DNA of 64,000 nucleotides, taken from positions 372,001-436,000 of the forward strand of contig NZ_CP128170.1 of the NCBI RefSeq assembly GCF_030347395.1, read 5' to 3'. The translations under genes were made by a program, and so were the position numbers. The notes under the pieces were generated by a model. It saw only the letters and a list, made by a program, of their open reading frames with translations. It was not told where the DNA came from and searched no databases. Source of the DNA: Microbacterium sp. ET2. Its GTDB lineage: Bacteria > Actinomycetota > Actinomycetes > Actinomycetales > Microbacteriaceae. This document shows positions 1-8,711 of the stretch, piece after piece; positions within the stretch are counted from its first letter, which is position 1, and each line of letters begins with the position of its first letter.

Positions 1-405
1 ATCGGAAGCCTCGAGTACGCCGTCGCCGTGCTCGGCGTGCCGCTGATCATCGTCCTCGCGCATGACGAGTGCGGAGCGGTACGGGCCGCCATCGACTCGG
101 TCCGCCCTGACGCACCCGCCTTGCCACCGCACATCTGGCGGCTGATCGCCCCCATCGTCCCGGCCGTGCAGCGCGTCGTGCGCGCCGACCCCACCTCGGG
201 TGCCATCGACGGCGAGGCGGTGGGCCGCGAGCACCTGCGCGACACCGTCGGCGACATCCTGAAGACCTCGGAACTGATCAGCGAGGCCGTCGCCGAGGGC
301 CGCCTGGCGGTCATCGGGGCGAACTATCGCCTGGCCGAAGGCGTGGCCGTCCCCGAAGTCATCGTGGGCGCCGTCTCCGACGACCTCACCCCCTCGGCCG
401 CCTGA
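1..405 (+). CDS. beta-class carbonic anhydrase, C-terminal part
   Basis: The reading frame is open from base 1 and ends in TGA at 403-405, so the N-terminus lies outside the window. The translated piece carries the beta-carbonic anhydrase zinc-site element HDEC, with His at 61-63 and Cys at 70-72, followed by GAV, and the usual helical C-terminal part ending in a VIVGAVSDD-like strand. The family interconverts CO2 and bicarbonate in the cytoplasm. fumC follows 72 bases downstream on the same strand. The zinc-binding half present here is clear; subclass and true start cannot be judged. Confidence 0.9.
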   Translation: MGSLEYAVAVLGVPLIIVLAHDECGAVRAAIDSVRPDAPALPPHIWRLIAPIVPAVQRVVRADPTSGAIDGEAVGREHLRDTVGDILKTSELISEAVAEGRLAVIGANYRLAEGVAVPEVIVGAVSDDLTPSAA

Positions 406-477
406 CCGGACGACCGACATCCGACCCAGCCCTTCGCCGCGCCCCGCGGCACCCGTCACACCTCGGAGGACAACGAC

Positions 478-1872
478 GTGACCGACATCGATTACCGCAT
501 CGAACACGACACCATGGGCGAGGTGCGGGTGCCCAAGGACGCGCTCTACGCCGCCCAGACGCAGCGCGCCGTGGAGAACTTCCCGATCTCGGGAGATCCG
601 CTGGACCCCTCTCAGGTCGTCGCACTTGCGCGCATCAAGAAGGCCGCTGCGCTGGCGAACAAAGAACTCGGCACCCTTGACGGCGAGATCGCCGACGCCA
701 TCGCGCGCGCGGCGGACCGCATCATCGCGGGAGAGTACGCCGACCAGTTCCCGATCGACGTCTACCAGACCGGCAGCGGCACCTCGTCGAACATGAACAT
801 GAACGAGGTCCTGGCCACTCTCGCCACCGGCGACCTCGGTCGGACGGTCCACCCGAACGACCACGTCAACGCGTCGCAGTCGTCCAATGACGTCTTCCCC
901 ACCTCGGTCCACATCGCCGTGACCCAGGAGCTCATCGACGACCTGATCCCCGCGCTGGACCACCTGGCCGTCGCGCTCGAGGACAAGGCTCAGGCATGGG
1001 CCGAGGTGGTGAAGTCCGGCCGCACCCACCTGATGGATGCCACACCCGTCACCCTCGGGCAGGAGTTCGGCGGATACGCCCGCCAGATGCGCCTGGGCAT
1101 CGAACGTGTGCAGTCCGTCCTCCCCCGCGTGGCCGAAGTCCCACTCGGCGGCACCGCGACCGGCACGGGGATCAACACCCCCGTGGGCTTCCCTCAGCGC
1201 GTCCTCGAACTCATCGTCGCGGAGACCGACCTGCCGATCACCGAGGCGAAGGATCACTTCGAGGCGCAGGGCGCGCGCGACGGCCTCGTCGAGGCATCCG
1301 GCGCCCTCCGCACCATCGCGGTGTCGCTGACGAAGATCAACAACGACATCCGCTGGATGGGCTCGGGGCCGAACACCGGCCTCGCGGAGCTGCACATCCC
1401 CGACCTCCAGCCGGGCTCGTCGATCATGCCGGGCAAGGTCAACCCGGTCGTGCCCGAAGCGAACCTCATGGTGTGCGCACGGGTCATCGGCAACGATGCC
1501 ACCGTCGCCTGGGCGGGTGCCTCCGGGACGTTCGAGCTGAACGTGGCGATTCCCGTCATGGGCACCGCGGTGCTGGAGTCCATCCGCCTGCTCGCCAACG
1601 CCGTCCGGCTGCTCGCCGACAAGACCATACGGGGTCTGGAGGCCAACGTCGAGCGCGCCGCGGCCTACGCCGGCATGTCGCCGTCGATCGTCACGCCGCT
1701 GAACAAGCTCATCGGATACGAAGCGGCGGCGAAGATCGCCAAGCACGCCGTCGCCCAGGGGATCACCGTGCACGACGCGGTGATCGACCTCGGCTACGTC
1801 GAGCGCGGCGAGCTCACCGAGGCGCAGCTGCACGAGCGGCTGGACCTGCTGTCCATGACCCGACCGGGGTGA
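478..1872 (+). CDS. fumC: fumarate hydratase, class II (FumC)
   Basis: Reversibly hydrates fumarate to L-malate in the TCA cycle; class II enzymes are iron-free cytoplasmic homotetramers. The 464-residue product has the normal family length. It shows the SSNDVFPT segment, the THLMDATP segment near residue 183, and the signature loop [11 protein letters not shown] near residues 312-322 that carries the catalytic serine. A GTG start at 478 is supported by GGAGGA at 466-471. It lies between a carbonic anhydrase and a two-component system on the same strand, with only 66 bases before the latter, which has its own promoter-like element. Nothing looks damaged. Confidence 0.98.
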   Translation: MTDIDYRIEHDTMGEVRVPKDALYAAQTQRAVENFPISGDPLDPSQVVALARIKKAAALANKELGTLDGEIADAIARAADRIIAGEYADQFPIDVYQTGSGTSSNMNMNEVLATLATGDLGRTVHPNDHVNASQSSNDVFPTSVHIAVTQELIDDLIPALDHLAVALEDKAQAWAEVVKSGRTHLMDATPVTLGQEFGGYARQMRLGIERVQSVLPRVAEVPLGGTATGTGINTPVGFPQRVLELIVAETDLPITEAKDHFEAQGARDGLVEASGALRTIAVSLTKINNDIRWMGSGPNTGLAELHIPDLQPGSSIMPGKVNPVVPEANLMVCARVIGNDATVAWAGASGTFELNVAIPVMGTAVLESIRLLANAVRLLADKTIRGLEANVERAAAYAGMSPSIVTPLNKLIGYEAAAKIAKHAVAQGITVHDAVIDLGYVERGELTEAQLHERLDLLSMTRPG

Positions 1873-1925
1873 GCCCCGCGCGCTGCACCTGAACTCCGCA
1901 TCCGCCCCCAGGGTCCGCGGGGGGC

Positions 1926-1931
1926 GATAAT
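1926..1931 (+). promoter_or_regulatory. -10 hexamer GATAAT, leaderless start of the kinase gene
   Basis: GATAAT matches the -10 consensus in five of six positions and ends seven bases before the GTG at 1939, with no Shine-Dalgarno between. Transcription would begin at or next to the start codon. Confidence 0.6.
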
Positions 1932-1938
1932 CAACAGC

Positions 1939-3411
1939 GTGGTCCGTATCCCGCGTCCGCTGTCGGCCAGAACGCGCATCCTTGCCGCGGTGCTCGCCGT
2001 CGCGTGCGTCGGGTTGACCCTGGTGGGAAGCGTGACGTTCCTCGTTCAGCGGGACATGGTGCTGAGCGAGATCGACGACCGCTTGGAGGGGCAGGCCCAG
2101 AGTCTGCTCTCCGTCGCGGAGTCCGAAGACGACGTCGCCGAGATCGACGACTTCGACACGGTCGAGGAGTTCCTCCGCGCGGCGATGGACCGCACGGTGC
2201 CCTCTCGCAACGAAGCCGCTCTCGCGATCCTCGACGGCACGACGCTCATCGGTCCGGGCGTCGCCTCGGGTATCGACATCTCCGAAGACGACGCCCTCAT
2301 CGAGCGCATCCTCGCAGGGGTGGAGCGCGGCGTGACGGTCACCCCGAGGACGGCGGTCACGCCCGAGGGGACCCTCCGCTACATCGCCGTTCCAGTGTCG
2401 CTTCCGGCCGATCCGTCGCGGGGGGTCGTGGTGCGGTCGGTGGAGCTCGGAGCCGCGCTTCGTCCGGTGGCGTCGGCGCTCGTCACCTACGGCATCACGG
2501 CAGTCGCCGTGCTCGCAGCGATCGGCGTGGTCGGGTGGTTCGTCACCGGCCGGCTGCTCTCGCCCATCCGCCGGCTCCGCGAGACCGCGGACGCCATCAC
2601 CCTCACCGACCTCTCCCCCCGCCTGCCGGCCGAGGGCACCGACGACATCTCCGACCTCAACCGCACCGTCAATTCCATGCTCGACCGCCTCGAGGGGTCG
2701 GTCGACGTCCAGCGCCAGCTGCTGGACGACGTGCGCCACGAGCTGAAGACGCCCATCACGATCGTCCGCGGGCATCTGGAGATGATGAACCCGAGGGATG
2801 TCGCCGACGTCACCTCGACGCGGGAGATCAGCATCGCCGAGCTCGACCGGATGACCCGGCTGGTCGAGGACATCGATCTCCTGGCGGCGGTCGAGGGCGA
2901 CTCCTTCGCGATGGGCGAGGTCGACCTCGCCCTCCTCACCGCCCGGATCGGCGAGCTCGTGGCGGTGATCCCCGGGCACCGGTGGCGGATCGATGACATC
3001 GCCGACGGCGCGATCCCGGGCGACGCCGACCGGCTGCTCCAGGCGTGGCTCCAACTCGCCGACAACGCCGCGAAGTACACCCCCGCCGGTTCGCCGATCG
3101 AGCTGGGCAGCACCTGGGATGCCGCGGGCGCGCGGCTGTACGTGCGAGACCACGGCGGCGGCATCCCGCCCGCATTCCGGCACCGGATCTTCCGCCGCTT
3201 CGACCGCGCCGACGGTGCCAGACTGGCCGGGGGGTCGGGTCTGGGTCTTGCCATCGTCGATGCGATCTCGAAGGCACACGACGGCTACTGCGCGGTCACC
3301 GATACCCCCGGTGGCGGCGCCACCTTCACCATTCACGTCCCCCCGGCGACGGCGGAGCTTCCGGCTCCGGTGCGCGCGGGCGACGTGCTGCAGCGGGAGT
3401 CCAGCACATGA
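1939..3411 (+). CDS. two-component sensor histidine kinase
   Basis: Membrane histidine kinase of 490 residues. Order seen: transmembrane helix at about 14-33, extracytoplasmic sensor region to about 175, second helix at about 182-204, HAMP linker, dimerisation box RHELKTP with the phospho-acceptor His267, N-box LADNAAKY near 374-380, and ATP-lid motif GGSGLGLAI near 432-440. It should autophosphorylate and pass phosphate to the overlapping response regulator. The start is GTG preceded by a -10-like GATAAT rather than a ribosome-binding site. The kinase precedes its regulator, the less common order. The stimulus cannot be read from the sequence. Confidence 0.93.
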   Translation: MVRIPRPLSARTRILAAVLAVACVGLTLVGSVTFLVQRDMVLSEIDDRLEGQAQSLLSVAESEDDVAEIDDFDTVEEFLRAAMDRTVPSRNEAALAILDGTTLIGPGVASGIDISEDDALIERILAGVERGVTVTPRTAVTPEGTLRYIAVPVSLPADPSRGVVVRSVELGAALRPVASALVTYGITAVAVLAAIGVVGWFVTGRLLSPIRRLRETADAITLTDLSPRLPAEGTDDISDLNRTVNSMLDRLEGSVDVQRQLLDDVRHELKTPITIVRGHLEMMNPRDVADVTSTREISIAELDRMTRLVEDIDLLAAVEGDSFAMGEVDLALLTARIGELVAVIPGHRWRIDDIADGAIPGDADRLLQAWLQLADNAAKYTPAGSPIELGSTWDAAGARLYVRDHGGGIPPAFRHRIFRRFDRADGARLAGGSGLGLAIVDAISKAHDGYCAVTDTPGGGATFTIHVPPATAELPAPVRAGDVLQRESST

Positions 3412-4064
3412 CGACGATCCTCATCGCCGAAGACGAGCCACGCATCGCCGCATTCGTCAGCCGGGGCCTGGAGAATGCCGGGTTCACCACGCTCCTCGTC
3501 GCCGATGGCGCCGAGGCGCTCACTGCGGCACTCCGCGACGGGGTGGATCTCGTTCTGCTGGATGTCGGCCTGCCGACGATGGACGGCTTCGAGGTGCTCC
3601 GCGAGCTGCGCGCGCGCGGATCGGCCGTCCCTGTCATCATGCTCACGGCCCGCACGAGCACCCGCGACACCGTCGAGGGACTCGACGCCGGAGCGAACGA
3701 CTACGTCCGAAAGCCCTTCACGTTCGAGGAGCTTCTGGCGAGGGTGCGCTCGCGCCTGCGCGAGAGCCCCGTACCGGCGGGGATGACGCTGCGTCACGGT
3801 GACGTGATGCTCGATCTGCTCGGCCGTCGTGCCACGGTGGGCGGCGACGAGGTCGAGCTCTCGGCGCGCGAGTTCGCGCTGGCCGAGCAGTTCCTGCGCA
3901 GTCCCGGTCGGGTCCTCAGTCGCGAGCAGCTGCTCAGTCGCGTCTGGTCGCTGGATTTCGACCCGGGATCGAACGTCGTCGACGTCTACGTCCGATACCT
4001 GCGCGCCAAGCTCGGCGCTCATCACATCGTGACGGTGCGCGGCGCGGGCTACCGCTGGGAGTGA
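3408..4064 (+). CDS. OmpR-family response regulator
   Basis: A 218-residue regulator whose ATG sits in an ATGA overlap with the stop of the kinase gene, so the two are translationally coupled partners. The receiver domain (about 1-120) has the acidic cluster AEDEP, the phospho-acceptor Asp52 in LLDVGLP, the conserved threonine in MLTA, and Lys102 in RKPF. A winged-helix DNA-binding domain (about 125-218) ends in VRGAGYRWE, typical of OmpR/PhoB proteins. It should act as a DNA-binding transcription factor. Target genes are not evident here. Confidence 0.95.
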   Translation: MTTILIAEDEPRIAAFVSRGLENAGFTTLLVADGAEALTAALRDGVDLVLLDVGLPTMDGFEVLRELRARGSAVPVIMLTARTSTRDTVEGLDAGANDYVRKPFTFEELLARVRSRLRESPVPAGMTLRHGDVMLDLLGRRATVGGDEVELSAREFALAEQFLRSPGRVLSREQLLSRVWSLDFDPGSNVVDVYVRYLRAKLGAHHIVTVRGAGYRWE

Positions 4065-4072
4065 GAGGTGAG

Positions 4073-4103
4073 AGCCCCCGGCGTCGGGGGAACACCGGGG
4101 GCT
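4073..4103 (+). terminator. hairpin downstream of the two-component operon
   Basis: AGCCCCCGG (4073-4081) pairs perfectly with CCGGGGGCT (4095-4103) across a 13-base loop, beginning 9 bases after the response-regulator stop. No T-tract follows, as is common in high-GC actinobacteria. It is the only convergent gene boundary in the window (with phoH) that has room for a terminator. Confidence 0.6.
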
Positions 4104-4241
4104 AGATCCGGGTTGGGGGCCCGGTCACCGGCCGCATTGCGTCTGGGGGATTCGCGGCCGTGTCCCCATGGTGGCAGACCGGCCCCCCTCACCGGCACTG
4201 CGCCAGATGAGACTCTTCTCACGTTCGAGCGGAATGGCCGC

Positions 4242-5597
4242 TCACGCCAGTTCGCCTACCTCCAGGAGATCCGTCACCAGCGCGGCGATGGCAGAGCGCT
4301 CGGAACGGGTGAGCGTGACGTGCCCGAAGAGGTCGTGACCCTTCAGCGTCTCGATCACCGAGGCGATCCCGTCGTGGCGTCCGACGCGGAGATTGTCGCG
4401 TTGCCCGACATCGTGGGTGAGGACCACGCGCGAGTGCTGGCCGATCCGACTGAGCACCGTCAGCAGTACGTTCCGCTCGAGGGATTGCGCCTCGTCGACG
4501 ATCACGAAGGCGTCGTGAAGGGAACGACCGCGGATGTGGGTGAGCGGGAGCACCTCCAGGATGCCGCGCTCGATCACCTCCTCGATGACATTCGACGACA
4601 CCACCGAGCCGAGCGTGTCGAACACCGCCTGACCCCAGGGGTTCATCTTCTCCGCCTGGTCGCCGGGGAGGTACCCCAGCTCCTGGCCGCCGACGGCGAA
4701 CAGCGGGCGGAAGACGATGATCCGCTTCTGCTGCTGACGCTCCAGAACCGCCTCGAGTCCCGCACAGAGCGCGAGCGCGGACTTCCCCGTTCCCGCTCGC
4801 CCTCCCAGCGACACGATGCCCACCTCGGGATCCAGCAGCAGGTCGATCGCGATCCGCTGCTCGGCCGATCGCCCGTGCAGGCCGAAGGCGTCGCGGTCGC
4901 CGCGCACGAGCCGGAAGGCTCCGTCGCCGGTGACACGACCCAGTGCGGAGCCGCGCTCGGAGTGGATGATGAGCCCGGTGTTGACCGGCAGCCCGTGGAC
5001 GGCGTCGGCGGTGGCGACCTCGCTCTCGTACAGGTCGCTCACTTCGTCGCCGGACAGGTCGATGTCGGCGATGCCGGTCCAGCCGGAATCCACGGCCTGC
5101 TCGGCGAGGTACTCCTCGGCAATGATCCCGAGGGAAGCAGCCTTCACGCGCATCGGGAGGTCCTTGGAGACGACGGTGACATCCTGGCCGTCCTGCGCCA
5201 GATGCATCGCGACGGCGAGAATCCGGGTGTCGTTGTCGCCCAGGCGCATACCGGAGGGCAGAACGGTCGGATCGGTGTTGTTCAACTCCACCCGCAGTGT
5301 ACCGCCCGCTCCCACCGGAACGGGGAAGTCGAGGCGCCCGTGCTCGATGCGCAGCTCGTCGAGGTGACGCAGCGCCTGCCGGGCGAAGTAGCCGATCTCG
5401 GGATCGTGGCGCTTCTTCTCCAGCTCCGTGATCACCACCACCGGGATGACGATGCTGTGCTCGGCGAACCGGAAGAACGCGCGCGGATCACTCAGCAGAA
5501 CCGACGTGTCCAGGACGTACGTGCGCAGATCCTGCGACAGCGCGTCCTCGTCGATGTACTGCTCGCGGCGCTGGTCGTGCGGTGCTCGTGTGGTCAC
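4242..5597 (-). CDS. PIN-PhoH fusion protein (PhoH2/YlaK-type ATPase)
   Basis: Two domains in 451 residues. The N-terminal PIN nuclease domain (about 20-150) keeps its acidic residues: Asp30 in VLDTSVLL, Glu58 in ITELEK, and Asp121/Asp123 in GDND. The C-terminal PhoH domain has Walker A GRAGTGKS at about 266-273 and a later VDEAQS Walker B. The family couples RNA cleavage to ATP-driven unwinding. The GTG at 5597 is chosen over the upstream ATG at 5624 because AGGAG stands six bases before it. No small antitoxin-like gene precedes it, so operation as a toxin-antitoxin pair is not supported. It converges with the response regulator. Confidence 0.92.
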   Translation of the reverse strand: MTTRAPHDQRREQYIDEDALSQDLRTYVLDTSVLLSDPRAFFRFAEHSIVIPVVVITELEKKRHDPEIGYFARQALRHLDELRIEHGRLDFPVPVGAGGTLRVELNNTDPTVLPSGMRLGDNDTRILAVAMHLAQDGQDVTVVSKDLPMRVKAASLGIIAEEYLAEQAVDSGWTGIADIDLSGDEVSDLYESEVATADAVHGLPVNTGLIIHSERGSALGRVTGDGAFRLVRGDRDAFGLHGRSAEQRIAIDLLLDPEVGIVSLGGRAGTGKSALALCAGLEAVLERQQQKRIIVFRPLFAVGGQELGYLPGDQAEKMNPWGQAVFDTLGSVVSSNVIEEVIERGILEVLPLTHIRGRSLHDAFVIVDEAQSLERNVLLTVLSRIGQHSRVVLTHDVGQRDNLRVGRHDGIASVIETLKGHDLFGHVTLTRSERSAIAALVTDLLEVGELA

Positions 5598-5679
5598 AAC
5601 CCACTCCTGCCCCGGGCGTGTCACCCGGCAGTCTCGAGTCGACCGTGGGTCACGAGTCGCGATCCGAGAGGCCGACCCG

Positions 5680-5698
5680 ACCGGGCACCTTGCCCGGT
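5680..5698. repeat. perfect 8-bp inverted repeat between uppS and phoH
   Basis: ACCGGGCA (5680-5687), a three-base loop and TGCCCGGT (5691-5698). It lies about 110 bases past the uppS stop and 83 bases before the phoH start, both leftward. It may be a terminator for uppS without a T-tract or an operator for phoH. Confidence 0.45.
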
Positions 5699-5810
5699 GA
5701 GATGACGGTACGACTGTTCCGGGGTCCGCGGGTCGCAGACACGCTGTCGGCCGGTTACGAGCAGATGAAGTTCTGCGAACGCGCGGGCGATGACCCGACC
5801 ACAGTTGCGC

Positions 5811-6590
5811 TCAGCGCCCGAAGCGACGGTCTCGGCGGGCGTAGTCGCGCACGGCGCGCAGGAAGTCGACTTCGCGGAGGTCGGGCCCCAGGGCCTCGAC
5901 GAAGTAGAACTCACTGTGCGCGCTCTGCCACAGCAGGAAGTCGCTCAGTCGCTGCTCGCCCGAGGTGCGGATCACCAGGTCGGGATCGGGTTGGCCGCCG
6001 GTGTAGAGGTGTTCGCCGATCTGCTCGGGGGTGAGGCTCGCCGCCAGCTCTTCCAGCGACCCGCCCTCGCGATCGTGTGTGGCGATGATGGAGCGCACGG
6101 CGTCGACGATCTCGCTGCGCCCGCCGTAGCCGACCGCCAGGTTCACATGCAGCCCGCTGTGGCCGCGCGTGCGCTCCTCGGCCAGGCCCAGGACATCGGC
6201 GAGCTCGGACGGGAGCAGATCGGCGCGCCCCACGTGCTGCACCCGCCAGTCGCGCTCGTGGGAGAGCTCATGGGCGAGCTCGGCGATGATCTCCAGGAGA
6301 TCTGTGAGCTCGCGCGAATCGCGCCGGCGGAGATTGTCGGTGGAGAGGAGGTAGAGCGACACGACCTTGACACCGATGTCGTCGCACCAGCGCAGGAACT
6401 CCCGCATCTTCGCGGCTCCGGCGCGGTGGCCGTGCGCTGCGGAGTCGTAGCCGAGCTGCCTCGCCCACCGGCGGTTGCCGTCGATCATCATCGCGATGTG
6501 ATGAGGCACGACATCGGACGTGAGGCTCCGACGCAGCCGGGAGATGTACAGCCGGTAGAGCGGACCCCGCCCCTCGTCCGTCGCACTCAC
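5811..6590 (-). CDS. uppS: isoprenyl transferase (cis-prenyl diphosphate synthase, UppS family)
   Basis: Adds isopentenyl units in cis to an allylic diphosphate to build the polyprenyl lipid carrier used for cell-wall synthesis. The 259-residue protein has the family hallmark MIDGNRRWAR with catalytic Asp37, the following HGHRAG loop, the YLLSTDN segment, the NLAVGYGGRSEI region and the C-terminal DLVIRTSGEQRLSDF motif that binds diphosphate. Actinobacteria often carry two such synthases (short- and long-chain) and the sequence alone does not settle which this is. The GTG start follows a TAGCGT -10 element by six bases and is probably leaderless. The gene diverges from the haemolysin III-type gene. 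Confidence 0.95.
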   Translation of the reverse strand: MSATDEGRGPLYRLYISRLRRSLTSDVVPHHIAMMIDGNRRWARQLGYDSAAHGHRAGAAKMREFLRWCDDIGVKVVSLYLLSTDNLRRRDSRELTDLLEIIAELAHELSHERDWRVQHVGRADLLPSELADVLGLAEERTRGHSGLHVNLAVGYGGRSEIVDAVRSIIATHDREGGSLEELAASLTPEQIGEHLYTGGQPDPDLVIRTSGEQRLSDFLLWQSAHSEFYFVEALGPDLREVDFLRAVRDYARRDRRFGR

Positions 6591-6596
6591 ACATCT

Positions 6597-6602
6597 ACGC
6601 TA
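6597..6602 (-). promoter_or_regulatory. -10 hexamer TAGCGT, leaderless start of uppS
   Basis: Reading leftward, TAGCGT is followed by six bases and then the uppS GTG at 6590. No Shine-Dalgarno is present. Confidence 0.6.
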
Positions 6603-6668
6603 CTCCCGACATCGCGCCGTCCGTGCCCACGGCCTCCTCACGTGCATCCGGCGGCATGCGCAGCGCCG

Positions 6669-6674
6669 TACCCT
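6669..6674 (+). promoter_or_regulatory. -10 hexamer TACCCT before the haemolysin III-type gene
   Basis: TACCCT ends seven bases before the ATG at 6682. The purine-rich GGGAGG in the gap touches the start codon and is too close to act as a normal ribosome-binding site, which favours a leaderless start. Confidence 0.5.
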
Positions 6675-6681
6675 TGGGAGG

Positions 6682-7416
6682 ATGACCCCCAGCCCGGACA
6701 CCGACCTCTCCCCCGACGGACCGGACATGCCGCAGCTGCCACTGCTGGACGCCGCCGCGGTCGACGCCAACACCGAGGTCAAGCCGACCTGGCGCGGCTG
6801 GATCCACGCCGGAACCTTCCCGGTGGCGATCGCCGCCGGCATCCTCCTCATCGTCCTCGCCGACGGCGCGGCGGCCAAGTGGTCCTCGGCCGTCTTCACG
6901 GCCACCTCGCTGCTGCTGTTCGGCAACTCCGCGCTCTACCACCGCTTCGATTGGTCACCGCGCACGAAGGTGGTCCTCAAGCGCATCGATCACGCCAACA
7001 TCCTCCTGCTCATCGCCGGCACCTACACCCCCATCGCGGTCCTCGCCCTGCCGACGGACAAGGCGGTCCTGCTGCTTTCCCTCGTGTGGGGCGGGGCGAT
7101 CCTCGGCATCCTGTTCCGCGTGTTCTGGATCCACGCTCCGCGGTGGCTGTACGTCGCCCTCTACCTGGTGCTCGGGTGGGCTGCGGTGATGTACTTCTTC
7201 GATCTGTTCGCCGCCAACGCGGCGATGATGATCCTCGTGGCGGTGGGCGGTCTGCTGTACACCGCGGGAGCGGTCGTCTACGCGCTCAAGCGTCCCAATC
7301 CGTGGCCAGGACACTTCGGGTTCCACGAGATCTTCCACGTCTGCACGGTGCTGGCGTTCCTCTGCCACTGGACCGCCTGCCTGCTCATCGCGTTGGCGCC
7401 GGCCTACCACGCCTGA
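6682..7416 (+). CDS. haemolysin III / PAQR-family membrane protein (TrhA-like)
   Basis: A 244-residue polytopic protein with about seven transmembrane helices after a cytoplasmic leader of roughly 45 residues. Family motifs are visible: FGNSALYHRF in the second helix region, RIDHANILLLIAGTYTP, and the C-terminal HEIFHVCTVLAFLCHW with metal-site histidines. In bacteria the family is linked to membrane-lipid homeostasis; the haemolysin name is historical. A downstream ATG at 6727 is a possible alternative start, but the -10 element seven bases before 6682 supports the longer form. Neighbours uppS, DUF4307 and greA follow the order recalled for other actinobacteria. Confidence 0.9.
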   Translation: MTPSPDTDLSPDGPDMPQLPLLDAAAVDANTEVKPTWRGWIHAGTFPVAIAAGILLIVLADGAAAKWSSAVFTATSLLLFGNSALYHRFDWSPRTKVVLKRIDHANILLLIAGTYTPIAVLALPTDKAVLLLSLVWGGAILGILFRVFWIHAPRWLYVALYLVLGWAAVMYFFDLFAANAAMMILVAVGGLLYTAGAVVYALKRPNPWPGHFGFHEIFHVCTVLAFLCHWTACLLIALAPAYHA

Positions 7417-7421
7417 GGCGA

Positions 7422-7661
7422 TCAGGACCGGCCGTCGCCGTCGCGCATCTGCTCCTCGGCATCGAGCTGCTCGTTGATCTCGCCGCGGATCCGCGCGCGG
7501 CGGATGCGCCGCATCATGTCCCACACCAGGAACACCACCGCGAGCGCGATGAACGCGATCACCGCGAAACCCACCGGTCCGGGCGTGACGAGGTCGGGGT
7601 CGACCGTCGGAACCGGTGAGGGGGTGGCGGCCGCGACGAGCGTCACGAGAGCGTGCTGCAT
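7422..7661 (-). CDS. small single-pass membrane protein of unknown function
   Basis: A 79-residue protein with a short Pro/Thr-rich N-terminus, one hydrophobic helix at about 30-47 (VGFAVIAFIALAVVFLVWD), and a basic then acidic cytoplasmic tail. The ATG is preceded by GAGAGGA at suitable spacing. It stands five bases from the convergent haemolysin III-type gene. In mycobacteria a small membrane protein occupies the same place directly after mca, the mycothiol conjugate amidase gene; here no mca is present. No function can be assigned. Confidence 0.75.
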   Translation of the reverse strand: MQHALVTLVAAATPSPVPTVDPDLVTPGPVGFAVIAFIALAVVFLVWDMMRRIRRARIRGEINEQLDAEEQMRDGDGRS

Positions 7662-7727
7662 GATGTCCTCTCGGGGCGTGGGAGCGCTTAGCCTGGAATC
7701 ACCAGCCTAGACGCCCCGAAGAAGGCC

Positions 7728-8120
7728 ATGACGACTCACCAGATCCTCGACGAACGCTACGGCCGCACCCGTTCCCGCGCGCCGCGCTGGCTGATCGCCG
7801 CGGGCGTCGCCGTCGCTGGTGCGGTGGTCATCGGAGCCGGCTGGATGACCGTGGCCGGCGCTCTGGACGACGTCGACGTCCGCACCACCGGATTCCAGCT
7901 CGTGGACGACGCCTCGGTCCGCATCGACTTCCAGGTCACGGCGCCCGGGGGCCGGGCCGTCGCGTGCGCCTTGGAGGCGCAGGATGCCGACCACGGTGTG
8001 GTCGGCTGGAAGGTGATCACGCTGAGCGAGACCGACGGAACGCCGCGCGCGTTCCAGGAGACCATTCCCACGGTGGCCGAGGCGACGACCGGTTTGGTCA
8101 ACTCCTGCTGGGTGACGTAA
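7728..8120 (+). CDS. DUF4307 domain membrane-anchored protein
   Basis: A 130-residue protein with a basic cytoplasmic start (ERYGR), a transmembrane helix at about 22-43, and an extracytoplasmic beta-rich domain with Cys residues in VACALEA and NSCWVT, the pattern of DUF4307. Function is unknown. GAAGAAGG stands before the ATG. It diverges from the 79-residue protein and is followed by a clear terminator before greA. The arrangement with greA and the haemolysin III-type gene is shared with mycobacteria. Confidence 0.85.
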   Translation: MTTHQILDERYGRTRSRAPRWLIAAGVAVAGAVVIGAGWMTVAGALDDVDVRTTGFQLVDDASVRIDFQVTAPGGRAVACALEAQDADHGVVGWKVITLSETDGTPRAFQETIPTVAEATTGLVNSCWVT

Positions 8121-8141
8121 TCTGTCGGGACAACTCAGAGG

Positions 8142-8170
8142 GACGCCCTGGCCAGCGCCGGGGCGTCTTT
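8142..8170 (+). terminator. intrinsic terminator between the DUF4307 gene and greA
   Basis: GACGCCC (8142-8148) pairs with GGGCGTC (8161-8167) and is followed at once by TTT. It begins 22 bases after the DUF4307 stop. It is the only hairpin in the window followed by a short T-run. Confidence 0.75.
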
Positions 8171-8201
8171 GCATACCAGCTGACGACCGAAGGAGACGAA
8201 C

Positions 8202-8693
8202 GTGACTGGCGAAGCCCCGGTGACCTTCCTGACCCAGGACGCCTACGACCGTCTCGCCGCCGAGCTCGAGCACCTCTCGACCACCGGCCGCGAAGAGATC
8301 GCCAAGCGCATCGAAGCCGCGCGCGAAGAGGGTGACCTCAAGGAGAACGGCGGCTACCACGCGGCCAAGGATGAGCAGGGCAAACAGGAGGCCCGCATCC
8401 GCACGCTCCAGCAGCTGCTCAAGGACGCCAAGGTCGGCGACGCGCCCCAGAGCACGGGCGTGGTCGAATCCGGAACCGTCGTGACGGCGGTCATCGCCGG
8501 TGGCGAAGAGGTCTTCCTCCTCGGCAACCGCGAGATCGCCGCGGGCTCCGAGCTCGACGTCTACAGTGAGGCCTCCCCTCTCGGCGCGGCCATCCTGGGC
8601 CTGAAAGAGGGCGAGAAGACCACCTACACCGCACCCAACGGTCGCGAGATCGCGGTGGAGATCGTCAAGGTCGAGACGTACTCGGGGCAGTGA
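8202..8693 (+). CDS. greA: transcription elongation factor GreA
   Basis: Enters the RNA polymerase secondary channel and stimulates cleavage of backtracked RNA. The 163-residue length is normal. The N-terminal coiled coil (about 12-75) contains the tip sequence REEGDLKENGGYH with the functional Asp and Glu, and the C-terminal globular FKBP-like part has SPLGAAILG and the final VEIVKV strand. The GTG at 8202 is preceded by AAGGAGA. It stands alone after a terminator and converges with ilvA across 18 bases. Confidence 0.97.
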   Translation: MTGEAPVTFLTQDAYDRLAAELEHLSTTGREEIAKRIEAAREEGDLKENGGYHAAKDEQGKQEARIRTLQQLLKDAKVGDAPQSTGVVESGTVVTAVIAGGEEVFLLGNREIAAGSELDVYSEASPLGAAILGLKEGEKTTYTAPNGREIAVEIVKVETYSGQ

Positions 8694-8711
8694 CCCCTCC
8701 GCCGCCCGGCC

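Noticed and set aside
4068..5705. Long plus-strand open frame (545 codons) over the PhoH gene
   Set aside because: Antisense shadow of a clear PIN-PhoH protein; the translation is low-complexity with no family resemblance, as expected for GC-rich third-position bias.
5598..5810. Antitoxin partner for the PIN-PhoH protein
   Set aside because: No short open frame with a ribosome-binding site lies directly upstream on the same strand; the available frames overlap uppS or are antisense.
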